Positions 11,800 through 22,513 of a stretch of 64,000 nucleotides of DNA are shown here, in pieces (the first letter of the stretch is position 1; every line of letters starts with the position of its first letter). The stretch comes from Tubulanus polymorphus. Lineage: Eukaryota > Nemertea > Palaeonemertea > Tubulaniformes > Tubulanidae. Made by a program: the position numbers and the translations under genes. Under the pieces are notes generated by a model. The model was not told the origin of the DNA and ran no database searches. It worked only from the letters and a program-made list of their open reading frames with translations. The DNA lies in contig NC_134027.1 of assembly GCF_964204645.1 (NCBI RefSeq), forward strand, positions 6,250,485-6,314,484. The letters are read 5' to 3'.

Positions 11800-13401
11800 A
11801 TGATCAGGTTGGCTATACTAACATTAGCAGTGTTTTCATCAGTTGAATCAATTGCCCAAGTCGACTGGAGAGCCGAAGGCGCCGTCACTGAAGTAATGAA
11901 TCAGGTATATTACCAATCTGTTACATACGCCATCATCTTTCAGTTGTCAGTTTTGTCATAAACCACCGCAAAATATTCATTTTGAAAAAAAGTTGATGCT
12001 AGTTACTCAACGCTATCCTATAAAACTTTAAACTATTGTCCTAATCTATTTCTAGTTCTGATTTTATGATTTTCCATTATCACTCAATATTTTAAAGTGT
12101 TGTACGTTCTTCAAAATGAACAATTAAAAAGATGACATTTCTTTTTTCATTTACACTCATTCGTTTCTCGCCTTATTTGGCCATATTTTTCTTTATTTGT
12201 GGTAGGGTCAATGTGGATCTTCGTGGGCATTTGCTGCAACTGGAGCGCTCGAAGGTTTCTTTTTTCGTAAAACAGGCAAACTCGTTAAACTTTCCGAACA
12301 AAACGTAGTGGACTGTACGAAGAGCTTTGGTAAGGAATGCGGGCAAACATACCATCAGTTTTTCCCACGGATGCCTTGCAAATAAGCAGCACAAACCTAT
12401 CACGCTATGGTGCCAGGCCATTATAGTTCACGCTTTATGCATACTTATGTAAATCTATATTTTAATGCAAATAGAACCCATTCAAATTGACCCCTTTGAT
12501 AATAACTATGAAGGTAATTAATAAATAATATGTAGGTAACAATGGATGTAGAGGAGGCTGGCCAGGGAACGCTCTCAAATACGTTCGAAGCAACACAGGT
12601 ATCGACACAGAAAGCTCCTACCCGTACTATAAGAGGGTAAGTAGTAAATGGAGGTTTATCTTTGCAAAGGATTGAGCGATTGTTTTGCCACTGATCTAAC
12701 TTATGGATTTTTTCCTCCCAGGAACTCGGTTATTGCTATTACAGAAGGGAATATAATGGTGCTTCGAGTGGAGTCAGCGGTATTAGTTATATTCCAACGG
12801 GTGATGAAAATGCGCTGAAGGCCGCTGTTAAGATAGGACCAGTAGCCGCATCGATCGATGCATCGCATCCGTCTTTCTCTACCTACCGTAAAGGTATTTA
12901 CTACGAATCGAGATGTGGAAATGGGCTAAAACACCTTACGCAGTCAGTACTTATTGTCGGTTACGGCAATGAAAGCGGAGCGGACTACTGGCTTATAAAG
13001 AACAGGTAACTTGTATACTTTATGAGGCAATCACGTTTGTGTAATAATATATTGGCAGCGCATACCATAGCGTTATCCATGTATTGATATTGCTGCTTAT
13101 ATTGCGATATCTGCAGAATTCAACACGGATATTCTTCTCAGGAAACATGTGTACCACTAATCCAATAGGGTTAGTCTTGGGAAACCAAGATCCAAGCGAC
13201 GTAAAGCCTAACGAACAAAACCCTCTTCGGCGTTCATGGCACCACTCAACGCGTTTCAATGACAATTTCCATTTCTTTTCAATGCGAGATTTTTCTCATT
13301 ACAGTTATGGAACCTTTTGGGGATTGGAAGGCTACATGAAAATAGCCAGAAACAGAAACAACCAGTGCGGCATCGCTACTAAGGCATTCATTGTAATATG
13401 A
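11800..13401 (+). CDS. Secreted cathepsin L-like pseudoprotease (C1A fold, Cys to Ser, His to Gln, no propeptide)
   Basis: Five exons: 11800-11904, 12206-12329, 12536-12636, 12722-13005 and 13305-13401, joined in frame to 236 aa. Residues 1-19 are a signal peptide ([14 protein letters not shown]...), followed directly by the mature papain-domain start [17 protein letters not shown]. There is no I29 inhibitor propeptide, and exon 1 leaves no room for one. The active-site block is GQCGSSWAF, so Ser41 sits where papain has Cys25. The oxyanion Gln37 is kept. The His block reads [12 protein letters not shown], so Gln184 sits where papain has His159 (fixed by the VGYG anchor). Asn204 is kept in the KNSYGTFWG block. 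Other papain-domain cysteines ([23 protein letters not shown]) remain. Cysteine-protease activity is not expected. A binding or structural role is an inference. The frame is intact, so it does not look like a decaying pseudogene. Confidence 0.9.
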
Positions 13402-13424
13402 AGTACCCATGCATTGATTATGAA

Positions 13425-13430
13425 AATAAA
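13425..13430 (+). terminator. Polyadenylation signal for the papain-like gene
   Basis: AATAAA 23 bp after the stop codon, which implies a very short 3' UTR. Confidence 0.6.
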
Positions 13431-14268
13431 GCATTAGAAAATAGACATTGCAAAAGCGAAAAAATTATGGTCTTTTTAATTTCGACGTTCATTTTCACAA
13501 TTTTGGTCACAGAATCCTTTTTCGTGATTCCTGCATAAAACAGCCTCCATATCCTCTCATCCAATAAAACAACAAAACACCGAGCCTTTGTGTGGAGGTT
13601 TAATTTCAATTCGGTTTTATTTCAATTGCCTTTTTAAAAAAGGTGGTGATTTAAGTTTTTCCGAGAAATAACCAACATTGATAATCTTAAAGATCAGAGG
13701 AAAAGTTTAAGCCACTCTAGAAAAATTGATATCCTCCAACGAACAGTCCGGAATAACCTATCTTTGTTTGGTAAAGAAAATTAAAAGATTATCAAAATAC
13801 TTTGGGATTTACAAATGAAATTACATTTTGAATTACCCGCCAGATGACTCACGGCCATTGCACAACCACAACATGTTCAGACAGGATTACTGCTCGAACA
13901 GGTTCAGGCAGGTTTCAGTGCTGCGCTCTGTCGCAAACGGCTATAAGTACGGTGCGCGCTGGAGAAATTACAGTACAGTAACGCGAACATTGATCATAAC
14001 CACACACACTTCACACCCATACACACGAAGCAGTGAAGCGGCGAAATTTTAAGTAAGAAAGGATTGGGTTCGCAACGAACTATCCAGTCTTACTTGAAAC
14101 CGAAAACGACATCTTTTATTTTGGATGTTGAAAAATTCCAATGTCGAAACAGCTATGTTAAAAAATGAATAGAAAATGCATTTCATTAGAATATCGAATT
14201 ATTATTCATCATTTATGTTATAGTTTTAGGGGGAGATTTTAGGGTCGATTTCTTAATTACAGGTCGAA
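13431..14268. other. Intergenic, upstream of the VWA gene
   Basis: No supported coding exon. The sequence just before 14269 (cttaattacag) looks like a splice acceptor 6 bp upstream of the ATG, so a non-coding 5' exon of the VWA gene probably lies in this interval. It was not located. Confidence 0.45.
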
Positions 14269-16206
14269 ATGGCACCAAAACGACCGTCGACAAATTCTTT
14301 TCTCCCCACCCCTAACAAACGAAGTCGGACATCGAAGCCTCCAGCCCCGTATCCCGGAGGACCGATGGAAATTGTCTTCTCGTTCGATACGACAGGATCT
14401 ATGAGCGGATGCTTGGCTGCAGTTCGTACGAAGGTTCAACAAATAATTGGCCGCTTGTTCAGAGATATGCCCATGTTACGCATTGCGGTTATAGCGCATG
14501 GGGACTACGAAGATCGATGTTGTTACGTGACGAAAATGCACGATTTTTCGGCCAACGTCGACGACTTAGTTACTTTCGTTAAAGATGTAGGTGCAACTTG
14601 CGCGGCGGCAGATCCTGACGAATGTTACGAACTGGTTTTGAAAGAGGTCTCGGAAATGTCGTGGTCACCAGGATCACAGCGGTCGCTGGTGATGATCGGT
14701 GATCGGAATCCTCACGAACCATCGTATTACCAGTTGTGGAAAAACCGTAGTCCAAGTACCGTACCTTCACAACCTATTGACTGGCGCGAACAGGCTGATA
14801 ATCTTCATGATATGGTATGTTTTTCTTTTCATCAATTTCTCTCTTTTAGTCCGCGTTTTTAGCGCTTAAACGTTACTAGGCTGGTAGCTTATCATTTTGC
14901 CATTAAGTGGCCAGGTAACCACTATATTAGGTTGATATATTCCATCGAATTTTGCCTTTTCCTTCGTTGATCATTATATTATATCAATGACTTTTTTGTT
15001 TATTGACTTTTTTTCATACATTTACTTTTCAGGGAGTTCACATTTATAGTGTCCACTGCAGGGGGGAATCAACATCTAAGTTCTTCTACACCGACCTGGC
15101 TAGACGTACGGACGGAGCTTACATTCAACTAAGTGATTTCTCAAACGTATATGATATGCTTATGGCGATTTGCTACAGAGAGAATGGTCCCGATATGTTT
15201 ACGGTAGGTAACGTTTTTATCCGAATTCGTAGCTCAAATTATCTGAGATTTTAAGTATCAATATTTCAAGCATATTCTATCAATTATCGAACAACTTTCA
15301 CTGAATTCATCAAGAGATCATAGAATATCTTATCATATTTTCAGGCATACGAACATGAGGTTCGTGGGCGGGGTACAATTCATCCCGAAATGGACCAAAT
15401 GTTTTCTGACTTGAGAACAGCGGCTTCTTCCACTGAGAATCAATCGCCCCTACCCTTATCGTCACTTCCTAAGGCCAATACAACGACCAAGAAACCTTCA
15501 TCTAGACAGTGCAAAAAAGAGCCGGTGTACATGAAAAAGAATCGGTTAGAAACGAAGAAGGTGAGAAATCATGCTTTTATGGTAGTGATTTAAATTTAGA
15601 ATAATTTCATCTAATACCTCCTAACAATGATTCCGTATTCTTCTTCAGGTGCTTGTTTCGCAAATGCGACGACGGAGTCAACCTATATCGTACAATAAAG
15701 TTATCACCAGAGACGAAAAATCGAAATTACCCTTAGTTTTCTGGTCCAAATGGAAAAGATGTATGGCTTTGTCTCCATCTCCCAGCGATCAAATCACTCG
15801 ACCGCGAGCAGATGGAGTTGGTTCGAAACTTCCCGTTTTATTCGGTCGTTTTAAGAACGAACGAGCATGTTTATTCGAGTTCTCGGTTCGTCTGCCCGTA
15901 TCTTCAACACTTTACGTCACGCATATTTCTGCTGCCGTGCAGAAAGGTACCATGCCAAACTGGGAGAACGTGCTCCTCCGAGCTCGACATATTAGGGATG
16001 AAATCACGGACGTATTGAGCCAGGGCTGTGAAATTTTTGTAAGGAGGGCAGTTATGCGCGAAATAGAATGTTGGGACGATTTAAGAGAAACGCGAGATAT
16101 TTTCTCTGAAGTGAATGACTATGCGTGGCAGAAGATGGCGTGTGGACGTAGAACACATAAAACAGTTGTTAGACGTAGTTACACTATCTCAGATAGCATC
16201 ATGTAA
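14269..16206 (+). CDS. VWA-domain protein, probably intracellular, function unknown
   Basis: Four phase-0 exons: 14269-14814, 15033-15203, 15345-15560 and 15649-16206, giving 496 aa. There is no signal peptide. Residues 3-24 are basic with Pro/Ser/Thr (PKRPS, NKRSR) and could act as a nuclear localisation signal. A von Willebrand factor A domain spans roughly residues 33-235: the strand EIVFSFD leads into a MIDAS-like DTTGS (40-44), and LVMIGDRNPHEPSY (140-153) matches the strand and metal-site Asp near the end of such domains. The DTTGS form resembles VWA domains of the vwkA/alpha-kinase type, but I see no kinase domain. The second half has a low-complexity Ser/Lys linker followed by a conserved-looking region of about 180 aa with VFWSKWKRCMALSP that I do not recognise. 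It may bind partners through the metal site (inference). Confidence 0.85.
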
Positions 16207-17123
16207 AATAAATCTTATCTCTTGCAACCTGATTACTGTTACCTTTATCTTATGTACGTAGTCCGTGTTAAATGTATATTTATATTCTGTATTTAGATGT
16301 ATATATCATATACATAAGTCCACAGTGTTCTCTCTCGTGAATTCATGACGGGTTATCTCTGTCCTGATATTCATTTGTAGCTTGATGCATACGTTCTGTA
16401 GTAGACAGGAGTATTGACGTCACCCGACGTGAATTGTGTGATGAAAAGAAAAAACGCAGTCGTTTCTGAGACAAGTTAAAATACATGAGATGAAAAATCA
16501 ATTACAGCAATAACAACTATATAAGTAACATAATCTTTTTCTCAGATTCAATTTCTGGTTTTGAGGTTGCATTTTTCTGAGAAAAATTTCAAGACACTAT
16601 AAGCTCGTTTTTACGGTATTTTTCTAAAACAAACACTCAATTGTACCCCATAGTCTCGGACACTGTCGCTTTATTAAAACAAAATTACTTTGTATTTGAA
16701 TTGCGCTTTACTAACATACGTCGACTAAAGTGTACTGGTTTTCAATTATAAATTCCACACTTCAATACTGTATGGAATCTACTCCTTGCAATAAACGTCA
16801 GCCGTTCTGAATATACCTCATATCATGCATAAAAACTATACCGTCAACACGTACTTGAAAAAAGTAGTTCTGGAATACGCCTTTTAGTATAACGATCATT
16901 TTGTATTTTCATGTTACATATATTTGTATTCACCTTATGAGTATGGATGACTGAGTGAGATATACGTTTTACATAAGAGTTGAGTATGGAGTAAAGGAAC
17001 TGAAAATTAACTCATCAAGATACCAAAGACAAATAAACTCCAAGTATAATGCGGGGTCTAAGTGGATAATAAGGTGGATAGTTCATTTTACATGTACTGG
17101 TAGTTAACCTGGATGTTACGATA
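16207..17123. other. Intergenic between VWA gene and TRPC gene
   Basis: AT-rich, tandem plus-strand arrangement. AATAAA at 16207-16212 directly follows the VWA stop but may be too close to serve alone. A TATA-rich run lies at about 16275-16315. Nothing else was recognised. Confidence 0.45.
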
Positions 17124-20100
17124 ATGGCTGAAGAAAACCCTAAAACGAGAAGAGATGATACGGATTGGATTCCACCGTTAGGAATTGTGTTTCAGGGTAC
17201 GAATACACGATATCTATAGTAGTTTTATAGTATTATATGAAATGACACATTTATCGAAATATGTAGGTATTTAATCCTGATTTGACAGTATTAGATTTTT
17301 GAAAGATATCGTTTTAACGTTTTAATTTGCTATAGGCGCCATTGCATTTCAACAACATGGGAAGAATCACCGTCAAAGACTTTCACAGGTAAGAGAGAAC
17401 CGTCATATATCACATTTTGTTCGTTAATTCGACACGTTGCGCGTGTATAGACAATGCGATCATTTAAAACAGTCGTAAAATAAAGTATTTCAAAGAATGT
17501 TTTCTTCATACACACATGTATAAATGGTGCCTAATCAAATATACCGGTATGCAAATGGGTTCGTGATGAATTTCAAAATGCCATCTGTTTTTGATTGTAC
17601 TGTACTGAATTCAATGAATCTCTAGGATGAAAAATGTCTATTAAGTGCGGCGGCATACGGGGATGTCGAGATGGTTACTAATTACGTTACGAATTGTAAC
17701 GTCAACCTTGCAGCCCAAGATAGTCTTGGACGAACTGCGTTTATTTTGTCTATCGTAAATAATCAAAATAAGGTAATTACGCAATGTCCATGGAAGTTAT
17801 GTCTACTCAATTTAAGTTTCTCAATATACAGAGAACACTTAGCAATACAACATCGAGCGATTCACTGTCATGGTATTTTACAGGTAGTAGAATATCTCAT
17901 CGATGTAGTTTCACTTAGAGAAATCTACGATGGATTAATATGTGCCCTACGTGGTATGTTGTCCGGTATTGCACTGTTCATCATCCATCACCAAAGATAC
18001 GAACAACTAAAATGGCACACCGAACCAGAAACCAATGACTTAACATCGGTACAGTTCGACTTGAATTTAGAACTTAGTCCGCTAGAAGTTGCCGCCCAGG
18101 AAAACTTGTTCATAGTCGTCCAGTCGCTATTAGAAAAGGGCGAACGGATTCTACCACCGCACGAGTCCACGTGCCGATGCACTGGTTGCAAACAACTTTT
18201 TGAAAAAGACGCTTACAGCTCCGCGCGGAGAAAACTCGAAACTTATAGAGCGCTTTCGAGCGAGGCATATATTACATTAGAAAGCGTTGATCCGATCTTG
18301 AAAGCAATGGAATTTTCAAAACTGCTGAAAGATTTGTCTGCACGTGAACCACACTTTAAGGTAGAAGCCGTTCTTGTTACCTTAAGATCGGTGTTTCGAA
18401 ATAGTTATAATCATTTATCTAATTATTTGAACCCGTTTCAGAGTTCCTATTTAGAATTATCTGATAATCTCGGTCGGTATTTAGTGAAATTATTGGATCG
18501 TGTCTATGATGATACGGAATTACACATCATTCTGAACGAGACGGGCGATTCTGTGACGGACAGACACCAGAAGAACGATCTCGCCAGACTTCAACTGGCC
18601 GTTGACCAGAAAGAGTACGGGGTCAGTGAAAATGCACTGTTTTTGTGATGTGAATCTAAGTATTTTCCAAATAATGTTTATGATTCATTCTTAAGTTTTG
18701 ATTTTACAGTTTGTTTCCCACCCAGGCTGTCAGTATTATATGGAGGTGCGTTTTTACGGCATGTTGAATTCATCAAGAATGTCTAACATCGGATTGTTCG
18801 GGTTCATTACGTTTATGTACATACTATTCTATCCACTTCTAGCAATTCTGTATATCCTCATCCCGTGCAAAACTCAGGTATAAATATATCTTAACCATCA
18901 TCTGCCAGTACTATAATTTTTGAAAAACAAAAAAATGTCTATAGGAAAGGGATGTAAATCTTAGTTTCAGAAATTTATGCGCACGCCATTTTTGAGTTTC
19001 ATATCTGATGTTGTGTCATTTCTGACATTCCTGGCGATAGTTTTAGCATACGGTTACCTTCGGCATCACTATCAAGATGAAGAGGATGCCGCACTCATCC
19101 AGTTGTACCGCGAGTACATCGCTCAAACCAAACTGGACTACAATCCGGACGTGAAATTCAGAAGTGGCGATCGGGGTGGTGTGCTGTTGATTCTGTTGGC
19201 TGTTTTTACGGCAGGTTTGTTCAAAAAATAAAATGTATCATGTGGAAAGACTATCATTTGCAAACAACCCAACGGCAGTTTAGTTTTGATAGTTATTTAT
19301 TTGTTAGCAACAGAAGATAGTGATTTTAAAGAATAGCGATTTTCACATAGGTCTATTGTGGAAAGAGATAAAGCAATTGTATACGACTAGTTTCCACCAG
19401 TACGCAGCTGACTGGTACAACGTCATGGACTTCTTAATGATACTTCTTTACATCACAGTAATGACTATCGAAATAGTGTCTTCCTTTAAGGTAAATAATT
19501 GGAGTAAAATCAATCGATAGTCGACGTTATTCTACTTCGATCTGTAAAACAAGAGTTTTTCTTAGATAACTGCAGCTCGAACGGCGTGTCGTTTCAATGA
19601 AACTTGGTCAAATATCGCTGCTGATGACGAGACAGCTCGTGTACATTTCTATTGGCTTGTAGCAGGTAAGAAAAATGCCACGAGGTTAGTTAACATTGGA
19701 CGACTGGGATTCTATCATTAACGGCTGCTTTTTTTAAAATTCCAATATTCGACTTTGATCTTATGTGCCAGATCAACTCAAGCCCTAAGCACACGACACA
19801 GGGAAACGCTCGCAAACATACTTCTGTCTACGTGTTTCTCCGCGTCGTGTGTGTTGGTATTTAGTTTGTGTACCGTCCATGTTTGGTACGTGGTCTCTTT
19901 GTACGTGACGGGCTTCTTTTGTTTGTGTAAATGAAGGGTAGAAATCTCTCTCTCTACAGATCGTCATTATATGTGGTGGTATGATCCTGATAATATATTC
20001 GACGGTTTATACGCTATAGCGACCATATTAAGTTTCTGTCGGACATCCTACCTACTCGATCTGAGTCCGTACGTTGGACCTTTGAATATAAGCGTCGGAA

Positions 20101-21883
20101 GAATTGTTTTCGTAGGTATTTTATGTACTACTATTATCAAATACGAATTTTTGCTATCATCACTGTTGTCATTGAATTCTTAGTACAAATTGAGCAGAAT
20201 ATTCATCACTTGAGAAATAGGAAATTCAAATGTTTAATGTTTACATGCATCTTCTTCTCCAGGACATCCTGAAATTTGCCGGTATATTTGTGATCGTTTT
20301 TACTCCGTTCTGGGTATCGTTGATCAACCTTTACCATTTTTACAACGACGATACGTTACAAAAGGTGTCATTGTTTATTGTAAAGGCGGAAAATCTACAA
20401 TTTCCCGCGAAAACCTTTGCCAGCGGGTAAGAAATTCTTTAAGAAATAAAAAAGAGTAGCTGAACAATAGAAAGCGATGCCGTAATGCACGTGCGTTCAT
20501 CTGAAGTATTTATCTCAATCCCATATTTTTGCTTTATTTTAAAAGGTACATCTCTGGATTCCAGACGCTGTTTTTCGCTCTATTCGGCTACGGAGAATCT
20601 GACTATCCCGATCTTGGGTATTTCTCAAACAAATGGACGCATGTGATCGGTTACTTAATATTCGGGGCATTTCACGTTGTTCTTATTGTTGTTCTGTTAA
20701 ACATGTTGATTGCAATGATGGCCAAGTCTTATGATAATGTATCTGTAGGTATCAGGTAACAATGTTATTGAATCGTTTTCTGCCTAAATCGTTTAACCTA
20801 ATGCATCAAATATTGTCTTAACTCGCAGGAGAAAGCGGATACCGAGTGGAAATTCGCTCGCATGAAAATGTTCGTGACTTATATGAGAACTGGTTCAACT
20901 TTGTCCGTACCTTTTAACTTGATTCCATCTATCAAATCCTTGTTGTACTGCTTTCGCGGGTGTATTTGTGAAGGTCAAAAACATTTAGAAGAGTCTGTGG
21001 TTGTCATCAATGAGAGAAGTCTCGGTCGTCACATCGTAAGTTACGATATAACTGTTCAAACATTTGCTGGTGGTCTCAGATGAAATTAAACTCATATTTC
21101 AATTAGATGCCGAAAACATTATTTCTAGGAAATGACTGAACGACTTGACGCCCCTACGTCAAAAAATAACGATAAGGTCAATGACGATATGTCACAGGAA
21201 TCGTCATCGTCTGGAGTTAGGAATATCGATTCGGTGGATGAGGGTCCTACGATGCAGGAGGAATCAATTGGTATTACATATCAGGTAGGCCTACTCATAT
21301 ATTGGCGAAAAGATTTTGAATACTTGAATTGTGAAATTCCTCATTTTTGTGTATTTTTGGTATTATTTGATCGTAATAGGATGTGATAAGCAGAATAATC
21401 AATCGCCTTGTCAGTGACTATCATCAACTCGTACAGGAAGATGGCCGAATCTTATCAGGTATATACAGATATAAGATACATTAACATAGAGGACTTGCAG
21501 CATTGTACTTTTTTCACGGGACTATGCACTAACGGTGGTCAAACTGTGGTCAAACACAATAAATGAGTTACCGGACATACTCGATATTTGTCAACATCCC
21601 TTGATTATCTTTTGTCATAGCATAGCACAAGTAAACTATGACGTCCACGCTAGACGAGGGATTCTGTAACAATTAAACGATTGATCGGGCCTGAAACGGT
21701 TTGAGAATCTTCATAATTTTCGTTTCAGAATCGAATCACGAGATTGTTACATTCAGGGAAAAATTTCAGAGAGAGATGCGCGAACAAGGGGAGAAAATTA
21801 GCGCTCTTACCAGTCGGATAGAAACATTGTGTAAAACTCTTGATTCGTCAATGGCTAGTGACGCCGCCGATACTAAATTGTAA
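17124..21883 (+). CDS. TRPC-type transient receptor potential cation channel
   Basis: Fifteen exons: 17124-17196, 17336-17388, 17626-17772, 17884-18621, 18710-18877, 18971-19214, 19351-19490, 19566-19665, 19960-20111, 20263-20426, 20546-20744, 20829-21035, 21129-21284, 21380-21458 and 21729-21883. They close in frame to 924 aa. The order of parts is TRPC-like: N-terminal ankyrin-type segment (about 43-110), the zinc-site signature PHESTCRCTGC, the linker NDLARLQLAV, six membrane segments (about 360-720), a pore loop around FFALFGYGESDYPDL, LNMLIAMM in S6, and the TRP-helix motif EWKFAR (732-737). A C-terminal helical segment (about 876-912) looks like a coiled coil for tetramer assembly. The family forms plasma-membrane Ca2+/Na+ channels downstream of phospholipase C. 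Assignment to a particular TRPC subtype is not possible here. Confidence 0.94.
19780..19922. mobile_element. Candidate MITE in TRPC intron 8
   Basis: The left end aagccctaagcacacgaca (19780-19798) matches 17 of 19 bases of the inverted end of the element at 23599-23784. An inner palindrome pairs about 19789-19807 with 19839-19858. The right end holds gacgggctt (19907-19915), an inverted partial copy of the AAGCCC terminus. No coding capacity. The exact boundaries and target duplication are unclear. Confidence 0.45.
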
Positions 21884-22513
21884 AAGAAATGACGTACGGT
21901 CTAAAATATAGAAATTCAATTATGAAGAGATATTTGTTGAAATGTTATTTTATTATATTTGTAACTGGATATCGATGTGGATTGCGTCTAATATGTTATA
22001 TAGTAAATCTACTGAGAACACTAATGCGAATCAAAATTAAGATTTTTACCTCAAACCACAATATCATTCATATCATACGACGGTCATCCGGTTTAGGCCC
22101 ATGGTGTATAGACGATCGTAAGCAAACCGGGCGCTTATTTTGCATAAGTATGAAGATTTGGCACAAAATTGATAGTTTTGTTAGTTGTTCATTATTCGAA
22201 TATCTTCATAACTTATTATCGAAATCAATTCAACAATTCTGGACGGCATAGACTTATTTTTTGTTCAAAGAAAATTCCACCATGGTTTTCGTTGAAAAGA
22301 TCAAGCGTTGCAATATACTTTTAATTGTGCACGGATTTCACTAAAAAACTACGAAAGGAATGACGTAATGAATTAAGTACATAAATAATTTCACCAAGGT
22401 TTCGGAAACGATCAATGTAAGCCCTTGGGTACTCACAATTTGTTCATGTTTGGCTATTCATGAATAAGTGCAATAACTACTGGGGTTCCATCATTATAGC
22501 TATAATCGTCCAA
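21884..22513. other. Convergent 3' region between TRPC and ACP7
   Basis: AT-rich, probably the 3' UTRs of both convergent genes. The open frame at 21889-22251 follows the TRPC stop and has no splice context. It is read as chance. Confidence 0.5.

Noticed and set aside
12173-12421. Minus-strand frame opposite exon 2 of the papain-like gene
   Set aside because: It is the antisense shadow of the exon that encodes GQCGSSWAF.
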